Notes under the pieces: generated by a model
What the model was told of the DNA's origin: nothing
Databases searched by the model: none
The model's input: the letters and a program-made list of their open reading frames with translations, nothing else
Shown here: positions 36,151 through 46,890 of the stretch, piece by piece
Layout: each line of letters begins with the position of its first letter
How positions within the stretch are numbered: the stretch's first letter is position 1
Translations under genes and position numbers: made by a program
Assembly: GCF_019112545.1 (NCBI RefSeq)
Contig: NW_025064903.1
Span: forward strand, 368,905-432,904
DNA: 64,000 nucleotides
Source of the DNA: Guyanagaster necrorhizus
Lineage: Eukaryota; Basidiomycota; Agaricomycetes; Agaricales; Physalacriaceae
Reading direction: 5' to 3'

Positions 36151-37240
36151 TCCACGATCCCATCATTTCATCACACATGCCAACGTTCTGGGAAAGCCGC
36201 CATACCGGAGCTCCTCGCCGGGGAGGAGCGGGGCTCCTGAATAGTTTATTCCTCCCTGATCATCTGATTAACGTTTAACGTTGGCGTTTTCGAAATCAAT
36301 TAGCAGAAGCGGGCCCCACGAAGTCGCGGTACCTTAATCCGCCGAGCTAGACTTCTATCACGGCTCTGTCTCCGAGCCCTCCGTTGTCCTCTCTAATTGC
36401 TCTTTCGTTTGCCCTGAGGAGAAACACCTCACGGGTAGTGGGACCCAGGTAACAATCTCATTTGTTCTTTCCATGCGTTTGACTAACGTTTCATTTAGAT
36501 AATAGAGGTAGCCTGTCGGACGACGTTCTTATCTCACATCTGGTCTATCCCTGTATGGAAGAGCTGAACGATCGATAACCCTGAGAGCAGATGGGAATGT
36601 CCACGTTTGACAAGTCTAGAAATCATCTCTTTGGGACACCGGGGGTGTAGGCGTTCATTGTCAAGGCCTCCAACATTGGCAACCGAACTTTTGATAAAGA
36701 TCATCGGGTTCTTCGTCCCCAGTCTGTCCGTGGAACAGAAAGAAGATATAAACACTATCCTGAGTCACGGTATGTTGCTACCTTTTCCCAAATATCCACT
36801 ACAGACCTCATGTGCATTATAAGCAGGTGCTCCTTTTGCTCGGTGGACATTTATGCACAAGAATGCTCTTACAACCGGTCGGTATCCAAGACGATGGAGC
36901 TTTGCTCGAACTGCCAGCAGTTCCAACAACGGGATGTCCTGAATCTTGGCACCGTGGTTGGCAGGATCGTGGGTATTCGTGTTGACCAGTATGAGCAGTA
37001 GGCAGGGGACGCTCAGATCGAGATGGTGCAGCGTTCGGCGATACGCGGCCGAGAGGTGGAGTCCTTTCTCTATCCTCGCCAGAGTCTGCACCGCAGCCTA
37101 TACCTCGGCCTCCGAAGGGATCAAGGATGGCGATGACTCGGAGCAGTTAAGTACAAGGGCACGTATAGGGTCGCTCTTGACGGGCTCAAGACAAGTGCGG
37201 CGGGCGGCTGCTGTAATTATCCTATGACTTAAATCTCAAG
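36151..37240. pseudogene. decayed host locus, strand unresolved
   Basis: CG dinucleotides are common here. On the minus strand a reading runs from about 37,227 to 36,765 with a single TAG (at about 37,099). On the plus strand an F-box-like start (TLATELLIKIIGFFVP near 36,672) is followed by a possible intron (36,769-36,805, GTATGT...CTACAG) and an open frame to 36,999. I cannot decide between the two strands and recognise no complete protein. It may be an old gene next to the transposon border. Confidence 0.3.
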
Positions 37241-37446
37241 ACCTGGGTGAATTTGTCTCTTTATTTTCGCACTAAGCAGGTAATTGACGTATTCTGCATT
37301 GTGATACCATACCCACGGATGTCATGTGTATGGGAAAGAAGCTCAGGTGATAACGCCTTATATCCTTTTAGACCATGCTAAATACTAACAGTATAATAGA
37401 CGTAATATCAAGATAGCCAGATCCCCCCATCCTCTGTTTTCCACTC

Positions 37447-40056
37447 ATGTCGTCGGAGAAAGGTTCTTCGCCTTCATTGCCTGCCAAGACCTCTTTGGAA
37501 AAGGATATTGAGAGATGCGACCTTATCGAAAACTCCAAAGACACTGCAGCTCGCGCAATTGACAACTTTGGTGATGATGCTACGTTGCCGCCTCCTCCAG
37601 CATTGACAGAAGAGCAAGAGAAGAAGCTCTGGCGGAAGATTGACTTGAGACTCATGCCGATTTTGAGTCTGATGTATCTCTTTTCGTTCTTGGATAGAGG
37701 TTCGTCGACAGTCCATAATCTATCCTGAAATGCAGTCTGATATGAGCTGCTTTGATAGGAAACATTGGTGCATGATGACATCCTGATATAATGGTAATAA
37801 GCGCTAACGTTTATGTCTGGTTTCGATAGGAAATGCTAAACTCCAGGGATTGACTACGCAGTTGAATTTGGATGGCAATAAGTATAACATTGCGCTGGTG
37901 AGTGGCACTCCTTCCCACACCAATTCTCTCTAAATTCTAGCTGGGCAGACGATGTATTTTATCGTGCGTACGACCCTTCCCCCTCAGGGACAACTTAACA
38001 TCTTTCTTTACAGTCATACTGCATTTTCGAATGTCCCGCCAAGTATGTCCATCTGTGTTCATTTCGTCTAAGCTTCTTTGGACTCATCCGGTTTTTAGTC
38101 TGGTCTTAAAGAAGTTTCGCCCATCTCGGTAGGTCATGTAGTTGGCATTTACAAGAGCAATTTCTAAAACAGCACGCCAAGATGGCTCCCGGTCATTACC
38201 GTTCGTCTATTTCTACCTCCATTCACCGTTTCTCCCATCATGTTGATTAATATGATTGATAACAGGTCGTGTGGGGCATTATTATGTCAGTGCTCTGTTT
38301 ATATGTCCTCTTTCAACGACTTATTCACAATCCTGCCGGCAGGACACTAATGGGTCTTGTAAAAAAGTAAGTACCGTGAACGTCTTACGCTACCTCGTTT
38401 GCCAATTCGCTGGAAGTTACCCCCAGCTTGTCGGCGTCCGGGTGTGTCTTGGTGTTGCGGAAGCCGGGTTCTTTCCCGGCGTCGTTTACTAGTGAGTCAG
38501 ATGCGGAAGCTCTGGGCCATCCTATTTACCCGTCAAACAAGTTTGACCCTCTGGTACCCTCGCCACCAGCTCCAACTCCGCATTGGATACTTCTTCGGTG
38601 CTGCGTCGTTAGCCGGGGCCTTCTCTGGATTATTGGCTTTTGCTATCAGTTTCATGAGTGGCACTCGGGGATTACTTGGGTGGTCCTGGATCTTCGTAAG
38701 ATGCTCATATTCTACAGGTCTCCCCCAAACGCTAATTGTTCTATAGATTATTGAAGGATGTGCTACCATAGCTGTTGGGCTTCTGTCTTTTTTGAGTGCG
38801 TGTTGTACCTTTTACTAGCTCCATAGATCTCATAGCGCCATTTTATTTCTAGTTCTGGTAGATTTTCCTGCCACAGCCAAGTTCCTAACGCCAGAAGAAC
38901 GCGCGTTTGTTGTCTGGAAGAAGAGTAGGCATCGTTTTACTTTTCGTCATCAGTACTGACTGAATAAGTAGAATACGATAATTCGTCCGTCGGAGAAGAG
39001 GAGCATTTTTCTGCACTTCACATCATCCAGGCACTCACAGACTGGCAGGTATGTCCTCAGTCTCGAAAAGATGGGCATTCTGAACATGCACTTCATTAGA
39101 TTTTTCTTCACATCCTGATTTACATGTCTATCGTTGGTCCTTGTAAGCACTCCGTGTCAATGGACCGTGAAGACTGTAAGCTTACATCGCTTTCTAGTAT
39201 ATGGCATAACATTGTTCCTTCCGTAAGTCCTATCTTTGTATTAGATATCATATGTTTATTTCCTACTACAGAACGATCATCAAAACGTACGCATATAATT
39301 ATTCTTCCCGACAGTATGCTCACATAAGACTAGATTTGGCCACACGACAGCTATCAGTCAGCTTCTTACCGTACCGCCCTACATCTTCGCTAGTATGTCA
39401 TTATTGTTCGGTTATTGTCAAAAACTCATTTATTTTATCACGGCAGCCATCCTCTTGTACCTGTTCGCTAGGCTTTCCGACCGGCTTAAAATGCGTTCTC
39501 CGTTTATCTATTTGGGGCTGGGAATGCTCCTTGTGGGTTTCTCTATTAATATATCAGACGTCGCTCCAGGCGTGAAGTATTTCGGGACGTTCTTTTGTGT
39601 TGCTGGAAGCTACGCCTCATACCCAGGAGTCGTCGCTTGGTAAATGATATTTTGCTGGTAAAGCTCTCCTTGTTCATGCTGAACTTAGGCTTGGGAATAA
39701 TCTCGCAGGCCAATACAAGCGCGGAGTGGGTATGGCCATCCACATTGGTATCGGCAACTTTTCAGGCGCCATTGCGTCGAATATATATAGGACACAGGAT
39801 TCGCCGAGGTTCATTTTGGGACGTGAGTGTCGAAGCTCGTGGACTTGGACTTTCTGAACACTGAAAATACTTCTGTGTAGATGCTCTGGAGTTGATGTTT
39901 GTGGGTATAGGCATCGCTTGCGTGCCGGCTGCAGTGATTAGCTATACCCGGATTAACGCGAACCGAGAGAAAGAGATGCAGAAGGGAATGAGCTACTCCC
40001 AAGAAGAGTTGAAGAAGATGGGGGATAGAGCTCCTGATTTTAGATATACGATATAG
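37447..40056 (+). CDS. MFS transporter, anion:cation symporter (Dal5/Tna1-like) family
   Basis: This is a plasma-membrane secondary transporter for a small organic anion; family members carry allantoate, nicotinate, pantothenate or biotin, and the substrate here is not readable. The protein has 531 residues with about 12 membrane segments and family signatures MYLFSFLDRGNIGNAKL near residue 75-95, WLPVITVVWG, GVAEAGFFPGVVYY, LTLWYPRHQLQLRIGYFFGA and the C-terminal GDRAPDFRYTI. I read 20 exons: 37,447-37,699; 37,759-37,767; 37,830-37,897; 37,949-37,963; 38,014-38,042; 38,099-38,128; 38,182-38,200; 38,266-38,285; 38,343-38,366; 38,417-38,491; 38,542-38,695; 38,747-38,795; 38,853-38,924; 38,972-39,048; 39,100-39,142; 39,198-39,222; 39,272-39,313; 39,358-39,639; 39,689-39,822; 39,881-40,056. 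They sum to 1,596 bases. No stop or frame break is needed. The cytosolic N-terminus is Ser-rich. Confidence 0.88.
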
Positions 40057-40444
40057 ACATAGGCATATTCTTACCGTTTTCTAAGCTGAATGATGATGGG
40101 AAGTGTTGATTTTTTTAAACAATGGAAGCAGGTGATAGACGTAGCCTTCGAGTCTAATCGTCTCCAGAGCTGCGGTACCCGGGAATTTGTAGGAGGTTTC
40201 GGTTGGGATGGCATTCGATGATGAGTTCAATAGAAAGGCTGGATGAGCTCTGCTCCTAAAAAATTTCCCCATTAACTTCTCATATTTATACCAGACTACA
40301 CCTTTTCTAGTAATTTCCACCTAATTCTTTCAATTTCCCTCAGATTCTTTCCTTCCTCAGCATGCCGGATTGCCGGATTGCTCGAATTCTCTCGCAGATT
40401 CCCACACCAGTGTTCTACACAACTAACCTTAAAATCATACGAAC
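40057..40444. other. intergenic, transporter 3' end to kinase start
   Basis: No reading frame or RNA gene is apparent. Pyrimidine-rich stretches and a CTCAGATTC/TTCCTTCC region precede the kinase ATG. Confidence 0.5.
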
Positions 40445-43160
40445 ATGGCTGCCGCTGTATTCTTTCTTACCCCCCTACCCACTTTCTACCCAACTCGGTT
40501 TTATCATCGTGATATTATGGCTTTGGGTGTGAAAAACGATTTGAATTCTTCGCCTCGGAATGATGGCTCTGGTTTCCTCTCCACCCGACAAAGGAAGACT
40601 CCACCGCCAAATGAGTCTGTCGCTGAACAGATACGCAACTCCGTGCAGAGCACCCCGCTCAGCACTCATGCCTCAACTGTGGATCCTACAGCCAATCCGG
40701 ATCATCTTGTGGCAGATTTCGACCGGTACATCCTAGAAGACCTCAGAAACCGCGTTTTCATGTCCGCCGACCATTATTTCACCAATATTCTACATCTTCC
40801 TGACGACTGGCGGACGAATGGCGGGATAACGTCCAAAGTCGAGGCCATCAGAAACGACGTTGTATTCAAGAATCATGTAAAAACCTACGTTGCATTATGC
40901 AATCAGAGCAGTCCTGGAGAGAAGACTTTCTACCATCCCCACGGCCTCATGTGTAACAGCGAGTTCGACCTTATCAGTGCCACTGAAGACTCTCGACTTG
41001 GCGTCTATCGACAAGACGCGAAGCCGGTTGACGGCGGTTTAGGAAAGAACACCCCTGATACGTTGGGTGTTCTTCGCGCGATGTTCAACAGTTCCGGAAA
41101 CGTGGTTGACAACATGACGGACAAAGGCCCTGAGCACAACTATTCGTGGGCGCAGACAATGCACTGGCAAGAATTCAAGCCTAATGAGTACTACCTCGAC
41201 GACGAGACAGAAGCTATCTATAGAGTCCTAACACCTGGTAAGCACTATTCTTTCCCTACTGTTTTCTTTTCCCTGATACCTATATTCAGAGGGCGAGGAT
41301 CCTAAGGGAGAGGTGACAGGCAAAACCGCTATCCACCGAGACCCCGGCGGCATCCTCCCTCCCGTCAAGTTGCGCACTGGCTACACCACGAAGAAGCGTC
41401 GTTCGGAAGATGAGACTCCTCGTGTCAACTCCAAGTATCCGCGCTCCGCGACGACGTCTGAAGTTTCGCAGGCCAGGAGAGGAACAGACGAGTCGGTGGT
41501 ACTTAGTTCTGCGAAAGAGGGAATCGCGGCGGAAGATGTTGCACGACGGGAGGAGGAGGAAACCCGGGCCCGCCGAGCCGTCCACCTCCAGTGTGGTCGT
41601 CACGCCCTCGGGATGCTGTCTAGCGCCGGTTTTCGGACGCACTGTATTGGCGCTCTCGTTACGGTAGGACGGATACAATCCCTCTACTATGATCGCTCTA
41701 TCATCATTGTGTGCAAACCGATTGACATGTTTAAATCGCACGGCAAGCAGCCGAAGATTACAGAAGAGACTCTGACGGACGAGTTCGCCGCAATGCTTGT
41801 GGGATTGGGTCAACTCACTCTGAGGCAGTGCGGCATCCAAGAGGAATTCTGCTATGACAGGGCGCTCATCGAGAATCACAACGTGTACATGGACAGGTGT
41901 GGCAACCCCAAGGACAAGGAGAATTTTGACAAGACGGCGCTGTTTGTTGGGGTGAAGCTCAAGCTGAAGTCGGGTGAAGATGAGAAAAACGTTGAGGTCA
42001 CCCTTGGCCGAATTCTTTCACGCCGGGCTGGGATCGTCGGTCGGGATACTTGCGTTGTCGGGGCGACATCGGAGCATGATGAGTGGAAGGGTAAAGAATT
42101 GGTTGTCAAGATTAGTTGGCCTGCTACCAGTCTAAAATCGGAGGCAGAGTTTGTCATTAAAGCCAGAGAGAAGGCGCGATCCATGCAGCAAGGGAAAAGG
42201 CCAGACTGGGCCTTAGACCATTTGCCCGACATTCTCCTTTCTCAAGACTTTGACTATGCTGCGGATTCTACTCAGGCAAATCTCATAGCCTTCTTCGCAA
42301 AAGCTATGTTCGCAGAGGAGGAAAAGTTCGAGTATGAAAAACGCGTCTGTCGGATTATGGTCCAGGAGAGGCTGTATTCTCTGGAAGAACTGCGGACGGT
42401 TCAAGAATATGCTCAGGTCTTTTTTGATATTTTCCAGAGTGTGTACTTTTTTTTTTGGTTTTCCCGGTGTTTTCTGACGGTTGCCCTAGTTCACAAATGG
42501 CTCTATGATCACCCAGGAATCCTCCATCGTGATATCAGTCCTGGGAATATCATGTGGCGCCGCACCGTCGACGGTCATTTACGTGGTGTCCTCAACGACT
42601 TTGACTTGTCCGCCTACCGACATGAGACTGGCCCTTCATTGCGTCAGCGCATCGGAACTCTGCCGTACATGGCGTATGAACTTCTCGCAAATGACGAGAA
42701 TGGACAACCACCCATGCACCTCTATCGACACGATGTAGAGTCCATCTTCTACACCATTCTCCTCCTCTGTTGTCGTTACGAGGTTGTGGCTAAACAAGGC
42801 CCTGATGGACACCCGATCCTGGAACGCACACGAGTCCATTCCCCATTCGATCACTGGTACGTGCTTAATCGTGCTGGGTTGAATGCTCAGAAATGCGTTT
42901 TTCTCATGGGACGTTTCCAATCGTATCCTGAAGTTAACAGCGGATTGACCGACTTTCAGCCCTGGGTCAGTGGCCTTTACAGCCGGTTCATGGCAGGACT
43001 GATTGGTCTCAATTTACATACCCTGATCCCTCAAACAGACCCCTTCGACAATGAAACTTTGCAGAGCTGGGTTTCTTACTCCGCCATTGTCAACATCTGC
43101 AGCGAATTCGCTGGTTCGGCACTCGTAGTGCACAATGATCAGCTCGAAGTAGATTCCTGA
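40445..43160 (+). CDS. FunK1-type fungal protein kinase
   Basis: This is a member of the fungal-specific FunK1 kinase-like family that is expanded in mushroom-forming fungi; substrates are unknown. Three exons (40,445-41,237; 41,290-42,438; 42,490-43,160) give 870 residues. After a disordered N-terminus and a FunK1-type N-terminal region, the kinase lobe has VVKISWP near residue 535, the catalytic loop HRDISPGNIMW near 660, DFD in place of DFG near 683 and a GTLPYMAYELL activation-segment end near 700. HRD, the Asn of the loop and the metal-binding Asp are present, so activity is possible. The second intron is 51 bases, in frame and without stop, so retention would add 17 residues. The start has a good context (GAACATGGC). 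A later ATG at 40,517 is the alternative. Confidence 0.85.
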
Positions 43161-43732
43161 TAATAGATTGTAGTTCATGTGAACGTTCATATTTAGAGCC
43201 TTTATGTATTTCTTTTTTGCGTTGAATTTTGTGAGGATTGAGTGATGTTTATACTCTGCAATCGTACATAATATTGGCCATCCAAAGTACAGTATGCGTA
43301 GCTTTACTTCCATGACGATTGAAATATTGAATTTTATGATCGGGACCTATTGTGCCCTACTTGACGTTAGCATTATCACAAAGTCGGCGTCACTTTTGGT
43401 GGTCATATATGCTTTCGATGCGCTCACTTGTCCGTTCTGTTGTTGTCATGGGGCGATGGGCGGGATCAAGCGGCAGAAGTATCCAGTGTTCGGCGGTGTG
43501 GGTTAGTAAAGTTGACCAGTACTACCGCACCCACCGTCCTATTTCAGTGTAAGACGTGGGCGCTCATCTATAGGTCAGGTAGACTTTGAAGGGTGGACTG
43601 TGGGTGTTCATGCATGCCGTTTAAAGCAAAAAAGTGGTTTTCATAAGGCTGGTAAACCACTGTATACGAAAAATAATTTATATGGAGTGCGGAAAAAAAA
43701 GAGAAGCTGTAATAACTAGTAAGTACATTGCA
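43161..43732. other. intergenic
   Basis: There is no conserved reading frame. The short open stretches at 43,294-43,552 show no domain and poor codon structure. Confidence 0.5.
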
Positions 43733-45068
43733 TCATAGTCGGTCCACAAATGAACTTTCATTGAAAGGAAGAGAAAGACGTGAACCCGTCAACCGACGAG
43801 GCGGGATACTCAAGCCATTTCCATAGTAATCATGATCAAGCTGTGCCTTGATATCTCGCACCGACCTGGATATCCCATCAGCAGGAAGAGGTGCTTCAGC
43901 ACCCGTATAATGATACGTCGAAAGTATCAGTTCAATATGAGACCAGAACGGGATAGAAACACTCACCGTTACTTGGTGGTCCGCGTACCAAATAAAATAA
44001 TGCTCGAGTATCTTGAAATGATCATAGAATATCGTCGCATCCTCAACAAGGGTCGGGATACTTGCTTCTTCCTTGGATAGAAACTCGTGACATTGAGGCA
44101 TTGCTCAACGGCGAGGCTTTTATGACCAATATACTCTCCGTGACAAATTGTAGGACGGGCACGGAGTCCCACCAAGGTAGGTTTCGGTATGCCTCTCTCA
44201 CAGGAGGGATTTCGGCGTTCAGTCCTTCTGATACCAGATGACCATATGAGCTGATATTAGCGAAGGACACCAACTGCAAGTTCACTGAAGGCAGCACGAA
44301 TATCGGCAAAGAGCCGCTTACCGGGTTTAATACTAGAGACACTCTCCAAGGCCCAAATGATTCGAAGAATTTGTGTAGGAGGTAACCGCGGTAATAAAGC
44401 TTGATTCCATACCGAGATTCACAGAGCGTGTGAAGATCGTGCACGAATACCGCGCGATCCTTGTCAGATTGGTGTTACGATAAAGTCCCATATCTCCCGG
44501 TGTCGTGGAAAAGACTGTTTTAGCGCGCAATCCGGCAAATAGGTGCCATGAAGAAAAATATTCCCAGTCGACGTAACCCACCGTCAAAATCGAAGAAGCT
44601 TCCTGGAGGTAACCCTGTTCCTTCGACCAAGTCAATCATGAAACGGATATGCCGGAGATGAAAGCTGAGGATTCCAGCTGAATCTGCAGTGGGTATGCAG
44701 TTTCCCTCAGCGAAACACGTATGTTTTTCGGACGAGCTTTTTACAGATGGAGACGTGAAGACTTTACTGAGTATCAAAGAAGCAGAGTTACAGCAAGAGG
44801 AAGAGGAAGAGGAGAATGGTAGGCATAGTAGATAAATCAGGAAGAATGCTGAGAAGGCGCCAAGAATCAAAAGGAAGCCCAGGTATCTGGAATGCCACCA
44901 TGGGGGCAGATAGTTCACATGGTCATGAGACGCAGGGGTGCTTGTTTCCTGAGATGTGGAAGGATTCCTGCATGGCATAGCTAGTGGAGACACTGGCGAA
45001 AGGATGGGATCTAGGCACACGTGGCTCGGTCGGACCGACCTACCCGTTACCATGGACGGGGCAAGCAT
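43733..45068 (-). CDS. orphan single-pass membrane protein, gene model uncertain
   Basis: The function is not recognised. The first exon (45,068 or, more likely, the Met near 44,980, to about 44,520) encodes a Ser/Pro-rich head and one strong membrane segment (LGFLLILGAFSAFFLIYLLC) followed by a Ser run. Further coding-looking blocks on the same strand are 44,444-44,050 (RYGIKLYYRGYLLHKFFESF, then NLPWWDSVPVLQFV) and 44,101-43,733 (CHEFLSKEEASIPTLVEDAT). A plausible intron with GTAAGC donor and CAG acceptor sits at about 44,320-44,270. I could not join all blocks with normal introns, so either a small exon is missed or the gene is damaged. Its upstream start overlaps the neighbour on the plus strand. 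Confidence 0.4.
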
Positions 45069-46379
45069 TATATTTACTACCTTCCTACGATCAGATTTAT
45101 TTACTGCTACTCAGTCATGCAAGCGTCACTCTTGTCAGACTGCCGAACGGTGCACGCGCACTCGGTCCACATCAGGTCCAGACAGAGGGCCAGTGATCGC
45201 GGTCACCATCTTCCTCTCGATATCATTTGTGGCGCCATTGGTGTACTGCCTTCTGAAGCCTATCGGTGACTTGATATCTGGCGCTGGCCGTGCCCTGGGG
45301 GCAGCAATCACTACAACTGGCTCTGGTATTGCCCTTCTTCTTAATAGCACATGGGGAGACTTTACCTCGCGTGCAGGCTCGACCTTCTCTTACGTCCAGT
45401 GCTAGTATCTTCGTAACATGCCCTTCGACATCCTCCCGTCAATTCCATGACGAAGACTCTGAGAAACTTTACAATAAGACTGTTAGCATGGCTGCGCCCC
45501 TCAATCTTGAAGCCCAGGATGCCGTTCACATTAAATTGTACCTCACGAATATCTCCAATGGCCTCGTCTTCAATGCTGTTGCTCGTCAGATTGACATGTT
45601 TAGCCAATTAGCTCGGGACGTGGGATTCGATCAAAAGCTTCCAGCGACACTTCGCCCAGAGCTCACCAAGCGGTTCCAGCATGAGAGGAGCCAGCTTAGA
45701 AAGTTCAGATCCATGATGCACGTTGTGAATGAAGCTGGATATGACGCCTTGAAAACTCTTAAAGAACAGGTATGAGCCGTAACCTTCCTCGTGACGCTGT
45801 ATTTACTTTTTTTAAAAAAGTAAAAAAAAAAAAACTTCAAAAGCTGGCAGATCTTGAAAAGGCTTTCAAATACATGTGGTACTGGCCATCCATCTCATCC
45901 TATGAAACAGTACGGGCTGAAGTAGGGCGATTTTTCAACATAGTTGACCAAGCCATTTTCACAGTGCACAATGAGGTTGAGATGACATCTACCAAGCTCG
46001 CGTCAATTGACGGCGACCCATACCAGCTCCGCTTATACCTCTCTGATGCGTCGGAATCTCTACCCGGTCAAAAATCAAGCGTCCGACCCTACCTAACAGC
46101 CCCTTGGACTATTGGGAACATTTGATCATACCGTTGTGAAGCTCGAGGGATTCACCCTCCAGGTAGAGCTGGCAACAAAAGACCTTGACGCTCTCGGCAA
46201 TGTTCTTGAAAAAAATGGGTCGTAGTTCGAAGAGGCTCATGGTCAGTCCTACTGTATTTGACATATAACTTCATTACGTATTACATCTTTCCGAGGATTT
46301 CATGGCGGATGCTTTACCCTCTGCTACGGATGAAGATCTCAATCTCCTGGCTGTCTTGGATAAACTCAAGGAGTATTAG
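45052..46379 (+). pseudogene. orphan membrane-anchored protein, apparently frame-broken
   Basis: No known domain was recognised. A hydrophobic segment near the start (VIAVTIFLSISFVAPLVYCLL at 45,199-45,260) is followed, in another frame from about 45,370, by a long helical reading (ARQIDMFSQLARDVGF; RSQLRKFRSMMHVVNEAGY). This continues through a good intron (45,770-45,841) into ADLEKAFKYMWYWPSISSYE...VEMTSTKLASIDG up to a TGA at 46,123. In another frame the reading then goes on (HTVVKLEGFTLQVELATKDLDALGNVL) to a TAG at 46,223-46,225, and after a further intron-like gap to LLAVLDKLKEY at 46,379. No intron explains the frame changes at about 45,340-45,380 and 46,090-46,120. The start at 45,052 (ACCATGG) is a guess; 45,290 is the alternative. 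Confidence 0.45.
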
Positions 46380-46890
46380 AAGGTGCTGGTCTAATATCAT
46401 CGGATGATATGATCTTTCACTCGCCGGACATGCATATTTGTACTTACTGCCAGTGTACAGATAGATACTTGCTTTATACAGTATCTGCAAACTCCAGGCA
46501 GGGGTGCAATGCGAAGACTCTTACGAATACGCGCGTTCCTGTACAACTTCATACGCGATACCTAAAGGGACATCTATTATTGCATCGATCGCTGGCTGGA
46601 AAAGGTGGAAACCGCCTATGGTGATATTCGCTGGTTTGATTCCGACGACGATTACGGACATGATTGTGTTGATGGCTGATATCTTGACACCGGCTAGTAA
46701 TGTCCATCTTCTCGGCCTCTCATGGGACACCGGTAGACCTAGCTTTCGATGGAGACCCACCATACCTCCGAGAATTTCCAGCTCACGCAGTGACACTGAA
46801 AGGCATGCACCTGCGCAGAAGAGTATATTTGTTGTCGACTGATATACACATAGAACACAATACTGACCAGCTTACACTCGGCATCGATAA
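46380..46890. other. intergenic, no gene seen
   Basis: Open stretches exist on both strands (for example 46,521-46,796 minus), but they mirror each other in complementary frames and show no domain. Confidence 0.45.

Noticed and set aside
37474..37781. Minus-strand open readings opposite the first transporter exon
   Set aside because: They mirror the strongly coding plus-strand exon and show no domain.
39124..39327. Separate small gene inside the transporter locus
   Set aside because: It spans two transporter introns and exons; the transporter model explains the sequence fully.
41286..41879. 197-codon minus reading opposite the kinase
   Set aside because: Antisense of the FunK1 coding frame, rich in Arg and Leu from complement codons, no domain.
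45290..45380. Signal peptide at the start of the 45,290 reading
   Set aside because: The hydrophobic stretch is the shifted translation of the Ala/Gly-rich segment of the other frame; a frame break is more likely than secretion.
46504..46842. Plus reading of 112 codons and its antisense partner
   Set aside because: No start in good context, no similarity recognised, both strands open equally.
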